A stretch of 64,000 bases of DNA from the NCBI RefSeq assembly GCF_051014445.1, contig NW_027488369.1:17316001-17380000 (forward strand), read 5' to 3'. This document shows, one piece after another, positions 12,141 to 26,787 of this stretch. Within the stretch, counting starts at the first letter, position 1. Each line of letters begins with the position of its first letter. This stretch comes from Colletes latitarsis. Its lineage: Eukaryota > Arthropoda > Insecta > Hymenoptera > Colletidae. The notes below the pieces were generated by a model, which saw only the letters and a list, made by a program, of their open reading frames with translations, was not told where the DNA came from and made no database searches. The position numbers and the translations under genes are program-made.

Positions 12141-14273
12141 TTACTACGTGATCCAAACCAGAGAAAGGCCAGGATCTGGCCAACAAGGATGAGAAAAATG
12201 CGAAAGTATGAGCATGATGATTGCAAATACCAGAACTAACTCTGACATAACCAGCGTTATCCTCTAAAATACGAATCGCAACATGCTTTTAATGACTGTT
12301 TCAGTGTGGTAACACATTACTACGTGATCCAAACCAGAAAATGGCCAGGATCTGGCCAACAACTATGAGAAAAACGCGAAAGTATGAGCCAGATGATTGC
12401 AAATACCAGAACTATCCCAGGCATAAGCAGCGTTATCCTCTAACATATTATTCGCAACCAGGTTTAATTGACTGTTTCGGTGTGGCACCACATTACTACG
12501 TGGTCCATGCCAGAAAGAGGCCAGGATCTGGCCAACAACTATGAGAAAAACGCGAAAGTATGAGCCAGATGATTGCAAATACCAGAACTATCCCAGGCAT
12601 AACCAGCGTTATCCTCTAAAATATTATTCGCATCCAGGTTTAATTGACTGTTTCGGTGTGGTACCGCATTGCTACGATGATCCAAACCAGAAAGAGGCCA
12701 GGATCTGGCTAACAAGTATGCGAAAAATGCGAAAGTACGAGCCAGATGAGTGCAAATCCCAGACCAAACCGAGACATAACCGGCGTTATGCTGTAAAATA
12801 TTAATCGCAACCAGGTTTAATTGACTGTTTCGGTGTGGTACCGCATTACTACGTGATCCAAACCAGAGAAAGGCCAGGATCTGGCCAACAAGGATGAGAA
12901 AAATGCGAAAGTATGAGCATGATGATTGCAAATACCAGAACTAACTCTGACATAACCAGCGTTATCCTCTAAAATACGAATCGGAACATGCTTTTAATGA
13001 CTGTTTCAGTGTGGTAACACATTACTACGTGGTCCAAGCCAGAAAAAGGCCAGGATCTGGCCAACAAGAATGCGAAAAATGCGAAAGTACGCGGCAGATG
13101 AGGGCAAATACCAGACCTAACCGAGACATTACCGGCATTATCCTCTAAAATATTAATCGCAAACAGATTTAATTGACTGTTTCGGTGTGGTACCGCATTA
13201 CTACGGGATCCAAACCAGACAAAAACCCAGGATCTGGCCAACAACTATGAGAAAAAGCGAAAGTATGAGCCAGATGAGGGCAAATACCAGACCTAACCGA
13301 GACATAACCGGCGTTATCCTCCAAAATATTAATCGCAACCAGGTTCAATTGACTGTTTCGGTGTGGAACCTCATTACTACGGGATCCAAAACAGAAAAAG
13401 CACAGGATCTGGCCAACAAGTATGTGAAAAACGCGGAAGTATGTGGCAGATGATAGCAAATACCAGAACTAACCCAGACATAACCAGCGTTATCCTCTAA
13501 AATACTTATCGGAACATGCTTTTAATGACTGTTTCAGTGTGGTAACACATTACTACGAGATCCAAACCAGAAAAATCCCAGGATCGGGCCAACAAGAATG
13601 CGAGAAACGTGAAAGTACGAGTCAGATGAGGACAAATCCCAGACTTACCCGAGACATAACCGGCGTTATCCTCTAAAATATTAATCGCAACCAGTTTAAT
13701 TGACTGTTTCGGTGTGGAACCTCATTACTACGGGATCCAAAACAGAAAAAGCACAGGATCCGGCCATCAAGTATGCGAAAAACGCGGAAGTATGTGCCAG
13801 ATGATAGCAAATACCAGAACTAACCCAGACATAACCAGCGTTATCCTTTAAAATACTTATCGGAACCAGCTTCTGTTGACTGCTTCGGTGTGGAACCACA
13901 TTACTACGGGATCCAAACCAGAAAAAAAACCAGGATATGGCCAACAAGTATGCGAAAAATGCGAAGGTATGAGCCAGATGAGGGCAAATACCAGACCTAA
14001 CCCAGACATAGCCGGCGTTATCCGCTAAAATATTAATCTCAACCAGGTTTAATTGACTGTTTCGTTGTGGTACCACATTACTACGGGATCCAAAACAGAG
14101 AAAACCCAGGATCTGGCCAACAGGTATGCGAAAAATGCGAAAGTATGAGCCAGATGATTGCAAATACCAGAACTATCCCAGGCATAACCAGCGTTATCCT
14201 CTAAAATATTATTCGCATCCAGGTTTAATTGACTGTTTCGGTGTGGTACCGCATTGCTACGATGATCCAAACC
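10348..14273 (+). repeat. Higher-order duplication B, copy 1 (about 4 kb)
   Basis: It matches 14400-18147. The offset is 4052 bp on the left, 4228 bp in the middle and 3877 bp on the right. The changes are one and two whole monomers, as expected from unequal crossing-over. It lies directly next to its copy, so this is a tandem higher-order unit of about 22-24 monomers. Confidence 0.8.
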
Positions 14274-14399
14274 AGAAAAAGGCCAGGATCTGGCCAACAA
14301 GAATGAGAAAAATGCGATAGTATGTGCCAGATGATTGCAAATGCCAGAACTATGCCTGACATAACCAGCGTTATCCTCTAAAATACGAATCGGAACATG

Positions 14400-17300
14400 C
14401 GTTTAATTGACTGTTTCGTTGTGGAACCACATTACTGCGGGATCCAAACCAGAAAAAACGCAGGATCTGGCCAACAAGTATGCGAAAAATGCGAAAGTAC
14501 GAGCCAGATGAGTGCAAATCCCAGACCAAACCGAGAAATAACCGGCGTTATCCTGTAAAATATTAATCGCAACCAGGTTTAATTGACTGTTTCGGTGTGG
14601 AACCACATTACTACGGGATTCAAACCAGAGGAAACCCAGGATCTGGCCAACAGGAATGCGAAAAATGCGAAAGTATGAGCCAGATGATTGCAAATACTAG
14701 AACTAACCGAGACGTAACCGGCATTATCCCCTAAAATACTAATCGCAACCAGGTTTAATTGACTGTTTCGGTGTGGAACCACATTACTACGGGATCCAAA
14801 CCAGAAAAAACCCAGGATCTGGCCAACAACTATGAGTAAAACGCGAAAGTATGAGCCAGATGATTGCAAATACCAGAACTATCCCAGACATAACCAGCGT
14901 TATCCTCTAAAATATTATTAGCAACCAGGTTTAATTGACTGTTTCGGTGTGGTACCACATCACTACGTGGTCCAAGCCAGAAAAAGGCCAGGATCTGGCC
15001 AACAAGAATGCGAAAAATGCGAAAGTATGAGCCAGATGATTGCAAATACCAGAACTATCCCAGGCATAAGCAGCGTTATCCTCTAAAATATTATTCGCAA
15101 CCAGGTTTAATTGACTGTATCGGTGTGGCAACACACTACTACGTGGTCCAAGCCAGAAAAAGGCCAGGATCTGGCCAACAAGAATGCGAAAAATGCGAAA
15201 GTATGAGCCAGATGATTGCAAATACCAGAACTATCCCAGGCATAAGCAGCGTTATCCTCTAAAATATTATTCGCAACCAGGTTTAATTGACTGTTTCGGT
15301 GTGGCACCACATTACTACGTGGTCCAAGCCAGAAAAAGGCCAGGATCTGGCCAACAAGAATGCGAAAAATGCGAAAGTACGCGGCAGATGAGGGCAAATA
15401 CCAGACCTAACCGAGACATTACCGGCATTATCCTCTAAAATATTAATCGCAAACAGATTTAATTGACTGTTTCGGTGTGGTACCGCATTACTACGGGATC
15501 CAAACCAGAAAAAACCCAGGATCTGGCCAACAGCTATGAGTAAAACGCGAAAGTATGAGCCAGATGATTGCAAATACCAGAACTATCCCAGGCATAACCA
15601 GCGTTATCCTCTGAAATATTATTAGCAACCAGGTTTAATTGACTGTTTCGGTGTGGTACCACATCACTACGTGGTCCAAGCCAGAAAAAGGCCAGGATCT
15701 GGCCAACAAGAATGCGAAAAATGCGAAAGTATGAGCCAGATGATTGCAAATACCAGAACTATCCCAGACATAAGCAGCGTTATCCTCTAAAATATTATTC
15801 GCAACCAGGTTTAATTGACAGTTTCGGTGTGGCACCACATTACTACGTGGTCCAAGCAAGAAAAAGGCCAGGATCTGGCCAACAAGAATGCGAAAAATGC
15901 GAAAGTACGCGGCAGATGAGGGCAAATACCAGACCTAACCGAGACATTACCGGCATTATCCTCTAAAATATTAATCGCAAACAGATTTAATTGACTGTTT
16001 CGGTGTGGTACCGCATTACTACGGGATCCAAACCAGAAAAAACCCAGGATCTGGCCAACAACTATGAGAAAAACGCGAAAGTATGAGCCAGATGATTGCA
16101 AATACCAGAACTATCCCAGGCATAACCAGCGTTATCCTCTAAAATATTATTCGCATCCAGGTTTAATTGACTGTTTCGGTGTGGTACCGCATTGCTACCA
16201 TGATCCAAACCAGAAAGAGGCCAGGATCTGGCTAACAAGTATGCGAAAAATGCGAAAGTACGAGCCAGATGAGTGCAAATCCCAGGCCAAACCGAGACAT
16301 AACCGGCGTTATCCTGTAAAATATTAATCGCAACCAGGTTGAATTGACTGTTTCGGTGTGGTACCGCATTACTACGTGATCCAAACCAGAGAAAGGCCAG
16401 GATCTGGCCAACAAGGATGAGAAAAATGCGAAAGTATGAGCATGATGATTGCAAATACCAGAACTAACTCTGACATAACCAGCGTTATCCTCTAAAATAC
16501 GAATCGCAACATGCTTTTAATGACTGTTTCAGTGTGGTAACACATTACTACGTGATCCAAACCAGAAAATGGCCAGGATCTGGCCAACAACTATGAGAAA
16601 AACGCGAAAGTATGAGCCAGATGATTGCAAATACCAGAACTATCCCAGGCATAAGCAGCGTTATCCTCTAACATATTATTCGCAACCAGGTTTAATTGAC
16701 TGTTTCGGTGTGGCACCACATTACTACGTGGTCCATGCCAGAAAGAGGCCAGGATCTGGCCAACAACTATGAGAAAAACGCGAAAGTATGAGCCAGATGA
16801 TTGCAAATACCAGAACTATCCCAGGCATAACCAGCGTTATCCTCTAAAATATTATTCGCATCCAGGTTTAATTGACTGTTTCGGTGTGGTACCGCATTGC
16901 TACGATGATCCAAACCAGAAAGAGGCCAGGATCTGGCTAACAAGTATGCGAAAAATGCGAAAGTACGAGCCAGATGAGTGCAAATCCCAGACCAAACCGA
17001 GACATAACCGGCGTTATGCTGTAAAATATTAATCGCAACCAGGTTTAATTGACTGTTTCGGTGTGGTACCGCATTACTACGTGATCCAAACCAGAGAAAG
17101 GCCAGGATCTGGCCAACAAGGATGAGAAAAATGCGAAAGTATGAGCATGATGATTGCAAATACCAGAACTAACTCTGACATAACCAGCGTTATCCTCTAA
17201 AATACGAATCGGAACATGCTTTTAATGACTGTTTCAGTGTGGTAACACATTACTACGTGGTCCAAGCCAGAAAAAGGCCAGGATCTGGCCAACAAGAATG

Positions 17301-18147
17301 CGAAAAATGCGAAAGTACGCGGCAGATGAGGGCAAATACCAGACCTAACCGAGACATTACCGGCATTATCCTCTAAAATATTAATCGCAAACAGATTTAA
17401 TTGACTGTTTCGGTGTGGTACCGCATTACTACGGGATCCAAACCAGAAAAAAACCCAGGATCTGGCCAACAACTATGAGAAAAAGCGAAAGTATGAGCCA
17501 GATGAGGGCAAATACCAGACCTAACCGAGACATAACCGGCGTTATCCTCCAAAATATTAATCGCAACCAGGTTCAATTGACTGTTTCGGTGTGGAACCTC
17601 ATTACTACGGGATCCAAAACAGAAAAAGCACAGGATCTGGCCAACAAGTATGCGAAAAACGCGGAAGTATGTGGCAGATGATAGCAAATACCAGAACTAA
17701 CCCAGACATAACCAGCGTTATCCTCTAAAATACTTATCGGAACCAGCTTCTGTTGACTGCTTCGGTGTGGAACCACATTACTACGGGATCCAAACCAGAA
17801 AAAAAACCAGGATATGGCCAACAAGTATGCGAAAAATGCGAAGGTATGAGCCAGATGAGGGCAAATACCAGACCTAACCCAGACATAGCCGGCGTTATCC
17901 GCTAAAATATTAATCTCAACCAGGTTTAATTGACTGTTTCGTTGTGGTACCACATTACTACGGGATCCAAAACAGAGAAAACCCAGGATCTGGCCAACAG
18001 GTATGCGAAAAATGCGAAAGTATGAGCCAGATGATTGCAAATACCAGAACTATCCCAGGCATAACCAGCGTTATCCTCTAAAATATTATTCGCATCCAGG
18101 TTTAATTGACTGTTTCGGTGTGGTACCGCATTGCTACGATGATCCAA
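14400..18147 (+). repeat. Higher-order duplication B, copy 2
   Basis: Second copy of 10348-14273. Its left edge shows a hybrid monomer junction near 14398: GGAACATGC joins directly to GTTTAATTGAC, although GGAACATGC is normally followed by TTTTAATGAC. This is a visible recombination breakpoint between two monomer classes. Confidence 0.8.
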
Positions 18148-19205
18148 ACCAGAGAAAGGCCAGGATCTGGCCAACAAGGATGAGAAAAATGCGAAAGTAT
18201 GAGCATGATGATTGCAAATACCAGAACTAACTCTGACATAACCAGCGTTATCCTCTAAAATACGAATCGGAACATGCTTTTAATGACAGTTTCAGTGTGG
18301 TAACACATTACTACGTGGTCCAAGCCAGAAAAAGGCCAGGATCTGGCCAACAAGAATGCGAAAAATGCGAAAGTACGCGGCAGATGAGGGCAAATACCAG
18401 AACTATCCCAGGCATAAGCAGCGTTATCCTCTAACATATTATTCGCAACCAGGTTTAATTGACTGTTTGGGTGTGGCACCACATTACTACGTGGTCCATG
18501 CCAGAAAGAGGCCAGGATCTGGCCAACAACTATGAGAAAAACTAGAAAGTATGAGCCAGATGATTGCAAATACCAGAACTATCCCAGGCATAACCAGCGT
18601 TATCCTCTAAAATATTATTCGCATCCAGGTTTAATTGACTGTTTCGGTGTGGTACCGCATTGCTACGATGATCCAAACCAGAAAGAGGCCAGGATCTGGC
18701 TAACAAGTATGCGAAAAATGCGAAAGTACGAGCCAGATGAGTGCAAATCCCAGACCAAACCGAGACATAACCGGCGTTATCCTGTAAAATATTAATCGCA
18801 ACCAGGTTTAATTGACTGTTTCGGTGTGGTACCGCATTACTACGTGATCCAAACCAGAGAAAGGCCAGGATCTGGCCAACAAGGATGAGAAAAATGCGAA
18901 AGTATGAGCATGATGATTGCAAATACCAGAACTAACTCTGACATAACCAGCGTTATCCTCTAAAATACGAATCGGAACATGCTTTTAATGACTGTTTCAG
19001 TGTGGTAACACATTACTACGTGGTCCAAGCCAGAAAAAGGCCAGGATCTGGCCAACAAGAATGCGAAAAATGCGAAAGTACGCGGCAGATGAGGGCAAAT
19101 ACCAGACCTAACCGAGACATTACCGGCATTATCCTCTAAAATATTAATCGCAAACAGATTTAATTGACTGTTTCGGTGTGGTACCGCATTACTACGGGAT
19201 CCAAA
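18146..19205 (+). repeat. Higher-order duplication F, copy 1 (offset 3700 bp)
   Basis: This six-monomer block recurs at 21846-22905, offset by 3700 bp or 21 monomers. Shared markers are GAGCATGATGATTGC, TACGCGGCAGATG and CTCTAACATATTATTCGC. Confidence 0.7.
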
Positions 19206-20484
19206 CCTGAAAAAACCCAGGATCTGACCAACAACTATGAGTAAAACGCGAAAGTATGAGCCAGATGATTGCAAATACCAGAACTATCCCAGGCATAACC
19301 GGCGTTATCCTCTAAAATATTATTAGCAACCAGGTTTAATTGACTGTTTCGGTGTGGTACCACATCACTACGTGGTCCAAGCCAGAAAAAGGCCAGGATC
19401 TGGCCAACAAGAATGCGAAAAATGCGAAAGTATGAGCCAGATGATTGCAAATACCAGAACTATCCCAGGCATAAGCAGCGTTATCCTCTAAAATATTATT
19501 CGCATCCAGGTATAATTGACTGTTTCGGTGTGGTACCGCATTGCTACGATGATCCAAACCAGAAAGAGGCCAGGATCTGTCTAACAAGTATGCGAAAAAT
19601 GCGAAAGTACGAGCCAGATGAGTGCAAATCCCAGACCAAACCGAGACATAACCGGCGTTATCCTGTAAAATATTAATCGCAACCAGGTTTAATTGACTGT
19701 TTCGGTGTGGTACCGCATTACTACGTGATCCAAACCAGAGAATGGCCACGATCTGGCCAACAAGGATGAGAAAAATGCGAAAGTATGTGCATGATGATTG
19801 CAAATACCAGAACTAACTCTGACATAACCAGCGTTATCCTCTAAAATACGAATCGCAACATGCTTTTAATGACTGTTTCAGTGTGGTAACACATTACTAC
19901 GTGATCCAAACCAGAAAATGGCCAGGATCTGGCCAACAACTATGAGAAAAACGCGAAAGTATGAGCCAGATGATTGCAAATACCAGAACTATCCCAGGCA
20001 TAAGCAGCGTTATCCTCTAACATATTATTCGCAACCAGGTTTAATTGACTGTTTCGGTGTGGCACCACATTACTACGTGGTCCATGCCAGAAAGAGGCCA
20101 GGATCTGCCCAACAACTATGAGAAAAACGCGAAAGTATGAGCCAGATGATTGCAAATACCAGAACTATCCCAGGCATAACCAGCGTTATCCTCTAAAATA
20201 TTATTCGCATCCAGGTTTAATTGACTGTTTCGGTGTGGTACCGCATTGCTACGATGATCCAAACCAGAAAGAGGCCAGGATCTGGCTAACAAGTATGCGA
20301 AAAATGCGAAAGTACGAGCCAGATGAGTGCAAATCCCAGACCAAACCGAGACATAACCGGCGTTATCCTGTAAAATATTAATCGCAACCAGGTTTAATTG
20401 ACTGTTTCGGTGTGGTACCGCATTACTACGTGATCCAAACCAGAAAAAACCCAGGATCTGGCCAACAACTATGAGTAAAACGCG

Positions 20485-21894
20485 AAAGTATGAGCCAGAT
20501 GATTGCAAATACCAGAACTATCCCAGACATAACTAGCGTTATCCTCTAAAATATTATTCGCAACCAGGTTTAATTGACTGTTTCAGTCTGGTGCCACTTT
20601 ACTACGTGGACCAAGCCAGAAGAAGGCCGGGATCTGGCCAACAAGTATGCGAAAAATGCGAAGGTCCGAGCCAGATGAGGGCAAATACCAGACCTAACCG
20701 AGACATAACCGGCGTTATCCTCCAAAATATTAATCGCAACCAGGTTCAATTGACTGTTTCGGTGTGGAACCTCATTACTACGGGATCCAAAACAGAAAAA
20801 GCACAGGATCTGGCCAACAAGTATGCGAAAAACGCGGAAGTATGTGGCAGATGATAGCAAATACCAGAACTAACCCAGATGTAACCAGCGTTATCCTCTA
20901 AAATACTTATCGGAACATGCTTTTAATGACTGTTTCAGTGTGGTAACACATTACTACGAGATCCAAACCAGAAAAATCCCAGGATCGGGCCAACAAGAAT
21001 GCGAGAAACGTGAAAGTACGAGTCAGATGAGGACAAATCCCAGACTTACCCGAGACATAACCGGCGTTATCCTCTAAAGTATTAATCGCAACCAGTTTAA
21101 TTGACTGTTTCGGTGTGGAACCTCATTACTACGGGATCCAAAACAGAAAAAGCACAGGATCCGGCCATCAAGTATGCGAAAAACGCGGAAGTATGTGCCA
21201 GATGATAGCAAATACCAGAACTAACCCAGACATAACCAGCGTTATCCTTTAAAATTCTTATCGGAACCAGCTTCTATTGACTGCTTCGGTGTGGAACCAC
21301 ATTACTACGGGATCCATACCAGAAAAAAAACCAGGATATGGCCAACAAGTATGCGAAAAATGCGAAGGTATGAGCCAGATGAGGGCAAATACCAGACCTA
21401 ACCCAGACATAACCGGCGTTATCCGCTAAAATATTAATCTCAACCAGGTTTAATTGACTGTTTCGTTGTGGTACCACATTACTACGGGTTCCAAAACAGA
21501 GAAAACCCAGGATCTGGCCAACAGGTATGCGAAAAATGCGAAAGTATGAGCCAGATGATTGCAAATACCAGAACTATCCCAGGCATAACCAGCGTTATCC
21601 TCTAAAATATTATTCGCATCCAGGTTTAATTGACTGTTTCGGTGTGGTACCGCATTGCTACGATGATCCAAACCAGAAAGAGGCCAGGATCTGGCTAACA
21701 AGTATGCGAAAAATGCGAAAGTACGAGCCAGATGAGTGCAAATCCCAGACCAAACCGAGACATAACCGGCGATATCCTGTAAAATATTAATCGCAACCAG
21801 GTTTAATTGACTGTTTCGGTGTGGTACCGCATTACTACGTGATCCAAACCAGAGAAAGGCCAGGATCTGGCCAACAAGGATGAGAAAAATGCGA
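20485..21894 (+). repeat. Higher-order duplication G, copy 1 (offset 2466 bp)
   Basis: This eight-monomer block recurs at 22951-24360, offset by 14 monomers. Shared markers are CAGACATAACTAGCG, TTTCAGTCTGGTGCC, AAAACAGAAAAAGCACA and the CCAGCTTCTATTGACTG monomer. Confidence 0.8.
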
Positions 21895-22905
21895 AAGTAT
21901 GAGCATGATGATTGCAAATACCAGAACTAACTCTGACATAACCAGCGTTATCCTCTAAAATACGAATCGGAACATGCTTTTAATGACTGTTTCAGTGTGG
22001 TAACACATTACTACGTGGTCCAAGCCAGAAAAAGGCCAGGATCTGGCCAACAAGAATGCGAAAAATGCGAAAGTACGCGGCAGATGAGGGCACATACCAG
22101 AACTATCCCAGGCATAAGCAGCGTTATCCTCTAACATATTATTCGCAACCAGGTTTAATTGACTGTTTCGGTGTGGCACCACATTACTACGTGGTCCATG
22201 CCAGAAAGAGGCCAGGATCTGGCCAACAACTATGAGAAAAACGCGAAAGTATGAGCCAGATGATTGCAAATACCAGAACTATCCCAGGCATAACCAGCGT
22301 TATCCTCTAAAATATTATTCGCATCCAGGTTTAATTGACTGTTTCGGTGTGGTACCGCATTGCTACGATGATCCAAACCAGAAAGAGGCCAGGATCTGGC
22401 TAACAAGTATGCGAAAAATGCGAAAGTACGAGCCAGATGAGTGCAAATCCCAGACCAAACCGAGACATAACCGGCGTTATCCTGTAAAATATTAATCGCA
22501 ACCAGGTTTAATTGACTGTTTCGGTGTGGTACCGCATTACTACGTGATCCAAACCAGAGAAAGGCCAGGATCTGGCCAACAAGGGTGAGAAAAATGCGAA
22601 AGTATGAGCATGATGATTGCAAATACCAGAACTAACTCTGACATAACCAGCGTTATCCTCTAAAATACGAATCGGAACATGCTTTTAATGACTGTTTCAG
22701 TGTGGTAACACATTACTACGTGGTCCAAGCCAGAAAAAGGCCAGGATCTGGCCAACAAGTATGCGAAAAATGCGAAAGTACGCGGCAGATGATGACAAAT
22801 ACCAGACCTAACCGAGACATTACCGGCATTATCCTCTAAAATATTAATCGCAAACAGATTTAATTGACTGTTCCGGTGTGGTACCGCATTACTACGGGAT
22901 CCAAA
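21846..22905 (+). repeat. Higher-order duplication F, copy 2
   Basis: Second copy of 18146-19205. It lies between the two copies of duplication G, so neighbouring higher-order units are interleaved rather than simply tandem. Confidence 0.7.
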
Positions 22906-22950
22906 CCAGAAAAAAACCCAGGATCTGGCCAACAACTATGAGAAAAAGCG

Positions 22951-24360
22951 AAAGTATGAGCCAGATGATTGCAAATACCAGAACTATCCCAGACATAACT
23001 AGCGTTATCCTCTAAAATATTATTCGCAACCAGGTTTAATTGACTGTTTCAGTCTGGTGCCACTTTACTACGTGGACCAAGCCAGAAGAAGGCCGGGATC
23101 TGGCCAACAAGTATGCGAAAAATGCGAAGGTCCGAGCCAGATGAGGGCAAATACCAGACCTAACCGAGACATAACTGGCGTTATCCTCCAAAATATTAAT
23201 CGCAACCAGGTTCAATTGACTGTTTCGGTGTGGAACCTCATTACTACGGGATCCAAAACAGAAAAAGCACACGATCTGGCCAACAAGTATGCGAAAAACG
23301 CGGAAGTATGTGGCAGATGATAGCAAATACCAGAACTAACCCAGACATAACCAGCGTTATCCTCTAAAATACTTATCGGAACATGCTTTTAATGACTGTT
23401 TCAGTGTGGTAACACATTACTACGAGATCAAAACCAGAAAAATCCCAGGATCGGGCCAACAAGAATGCGAGAAACGTGAAAGTACGAGTCAGATGAGGAC
23501 AAATCCCAGACTTACCCGAGACATAACCGGCGTTATCCTCTAAAATATTAATCGCAACCAGTTTAATTGACTGTTTCGGTGTGGAACCTCATTACTACGG
23601 GATCCAAAACAGAAAAAGCACAGGATCCGGCCATCAAGTATGCGAAAAACGCGGAAGTATGTGCCAGATGATAGCAAATACCAGAACTAACCCAGACATA
23701 ACCAGCGTTATCCTTTAAAATACTTATCGGAACCAGCTTCTATTGACTGTTTCGGTGTGGAACCACATTACTACGGGATCCAAACCAGAAAAAAAACCAG
23801 GATATGGCCAACAAGTATGCGAAAAATGCGAAGGTATGAGCCAGATGAGGGCAAATACCAGACCTAACCCAGACATAACCGGCGTTATCCGCTAAAATAT
23901 TAATCTCAACCAGGTTTAATTGACTGTTTCGTTGTGGTACCACATTACTACGGGATCCAAAACAGAGAAAACACAGGATCTGGCCAACAGGTATGCGAAA
24001 AATGCGAAAGTATGAGCCAGATGATTGCAAATACCAGAACTATCCCAGGCATAACCAGCGTTATCCTCTAAAATATTATTCGCATCCAGGTTTAATTGAC
24101 TGTTTCGGTGTGGTACCGCATTGCTACGATGATCCAAACCAGAAAGAGGCCAGGATCTGGCTAACAAGTATGCGAAAAATGCGAAAGTACGAGACAGATG
24201 AGTGCAAATCCCAGACCAAACCGAGACATAACCGGCGTTATCCTGTAAAATATTAATCGCAACCAGGTTTAATTGACTGTTTCGGTGTGGTACCGCATTA
24301 CTACGTGATCCAAACCAGAGAAAGGCCAGGATCTGGCCAACAAGGATGAGAAAAATGCGA
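22951..24360 (+). repeat. Higher-order duplication G, copy 2
   Basis: Second copy of 20485-21894, with a handful of base substitutions and the same length. Confidence 0.8.
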
Positions 24361-25919
24361 AAGTACGAGCCAGATAAGGGCAAATCCCAGACCTAACCGA
24401 GACATAACCGGCGTTATCCTGTAAAATATTAATCGCAACCAGGTTCAATTGACTATTTCGGTGTGGTAACGCACAACTACGCGATCCAAACCAGAAAAAG
24501 CCCAGGATCTGGCCAACAAGTATGCGAAAAATGCCAAAGTACGACCCAGATGAGGGCAAATCCCAGACCTAACCGAGACATAACCGGCGTTATCCTCTAA
24601 AATATTAATCGCAACCAGGTTTAATTGACTGTTTCGGTGTGGTGACGCATTACTACGTGATCCAAACCAGAAAAAGTCCAAGATCTGGCTAACAAGTATG
24701 CGAAAAATGCGAAAGTACGAGCCAGATGAGGGCAAATACCAGACCTAGCCCAGACATTACCGGCATTATCCTCTAAAATATTAATCGCAACCAGATTTAA
24801 TTGACTGTTTCGGTGTGGTACCGCATTACTACGTGATCCAAACCAGAAAAAGCCCAGGATCTGGCCAACAAGTATGCGAAAAAAGCGAAAGTATGTGCCA
24901 GATGATAGCAAATACCAGAACTAACCCAGACATAACCAGCGTTATCCTCTAAAATACATATCGGAACCAGCTTCTATTGACTGTTTCAGTGTGGTACCAC
25001 ATTACTACGTGATCCAAACCAGAAAAGGGCCAGGGTCTGGCCAACAAGTATGCGAAAAATGCCAAAGTACGACCCAGATGAGGGCAAATACCAGACCTAG
25101 CCGAGACATAACCGGCGTTATCCTCTAAAATATTGATCGCAACCAGGTATAATTGACTGTTTGAGTGAGGTACCACATTGCTACGTGATCCAAACCAGAA
25201 AGAGGCCAGGATCTGGCCAACAAGTATGCGAAAAACGTGAAAGTACGAGCCAGATGAGGACAAATCCCAGACCTACCCGAGGCATAACCGGCGTTATCCT
25301 CTAAAATATTAATCTGAACCAGGTTTAATTGACTGTTTCGTTGTGGAACCACATTACTACGGGATCGAAACCAGACAAAACCCAGGATCTGGCCAACAAG
25401 TATGCGAAAAATGCGAAAGCATGAGCCAGATGATTGCAAATACCAGAACTAACCCAGACGTAACTGGCGTTATCCCCTAAAATATTAATCGCAACCAGGT
25501 TTAATTGACTGTTTCGGTGTGGTACCGCATTACTTCGTGATCCAAACCAGAGAAAGGCCAGGATCTGGCCAACAAGTATGCGAAAAATGTGAAAGTACGA
25601 GTCAGATGAGGACAAATCCCAGACCTAGCCGAGACATAACCGGCGTTATCCTCTAAAATATTGATCGCAACCAGTTTAATTGACTGTTTCGGTGTGGAAC
25701 CTCATTACTACGTGATCCAAACCAGATAAAGCCCAGGATCTGGCCAACAAGTATGAGAAAAAAGCGAAAGTTCGAGCCAGATGTAGGGCAAGTACCAGAC
25801 CTAACCCAGACAAAACCGGCGTTATCCCCTAAAATATTAATCGCAACCAGGTATAATTGACTGTTTCGGTGTGGTACCGCATTGCTACGATGATCCAAAC
25901 CAGAAAGAGGCCAGGATCT

Positions 25920-26787
25920 GGCAAACAAGGATGAGAAAAATGCGAAAGTATGAGCATGATGATTGCAAATACCAGAACTAACCCTGACATAACCAGCGTT
26001 ATCCTCTAAAATACGAATCGGAACATGCTTTTAATGACTGTTTCAGTGTGGTAACACATTACTACGTGATCCAAACCAGAAACATCCCAGGATCGGGCCA
26101 ACAAGAATGCGAAAAATGCGAAAGTACGAACCAGATGAGGGAAAATCCCAGACCTAACCGAGACGTAACCGGCGTTATCCCCTAAAATATTAATCGCAAC
26201 CGGGTTTAATTGACTGTTTCCGTGTGGAACCACATTACTACGGGATCCAAACTAGAAAAAACCCAGGATCTGGCCAACAACTATGAGAAAAACGCGAAAG
26301 TATGAGCCAGATGATTGCAAATACCAGCACTATCCCAGGCATAAACAGCGTTATCCTCTAAAATATTATTCGCAACCAGGTTTAATTGACTGTTTCGGTG
26401 TGGTACCACATTACTACGTGGTCCAAGCCAGAAAAAGGCCAGGATCTGGCCAACAAGAATGCGAAAAATGCGAAAGTACGCGCCAGATGAGGGCAAATAT
26501 CAGACCTAACCGAGACATTACCGGCATTATCCTCTAAAATATTAATCGCAACCAGATTTAATTGACTGTTTCGGTGTGGTACCGCATTACTACGTGATCC
26601 AAACCAGAAAAAGGCCAGGATCTGGCCAACAAGTATGTGAAAAATGCGAAAGTACGAGCCAGATGAGGGCAAATACCAGACCTAACCCAGACATAACCGG
26701 CGTTATCCGCTAAAATATTAATCGCAACCAGGTTTAATTGACTGTTTCGCTGTGGAACAGCATTACTACGGGATCCAAACCAGAAAA
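25920..26787 (+). repeat. Higher-order duplication H, copy 1 (offset 1937 bp)
   Basis: This five-monomer block recurs at 27857-28724, 11 monomers further on. Shared markers include GGCAAACAAGG, AGAAACATCCC, CAACCGGGTTTAATTG, AAACTAGAAAAAACCC and ACCAGCACTATCCC. The copies differ at only a few bases. Confidence 0.8.
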
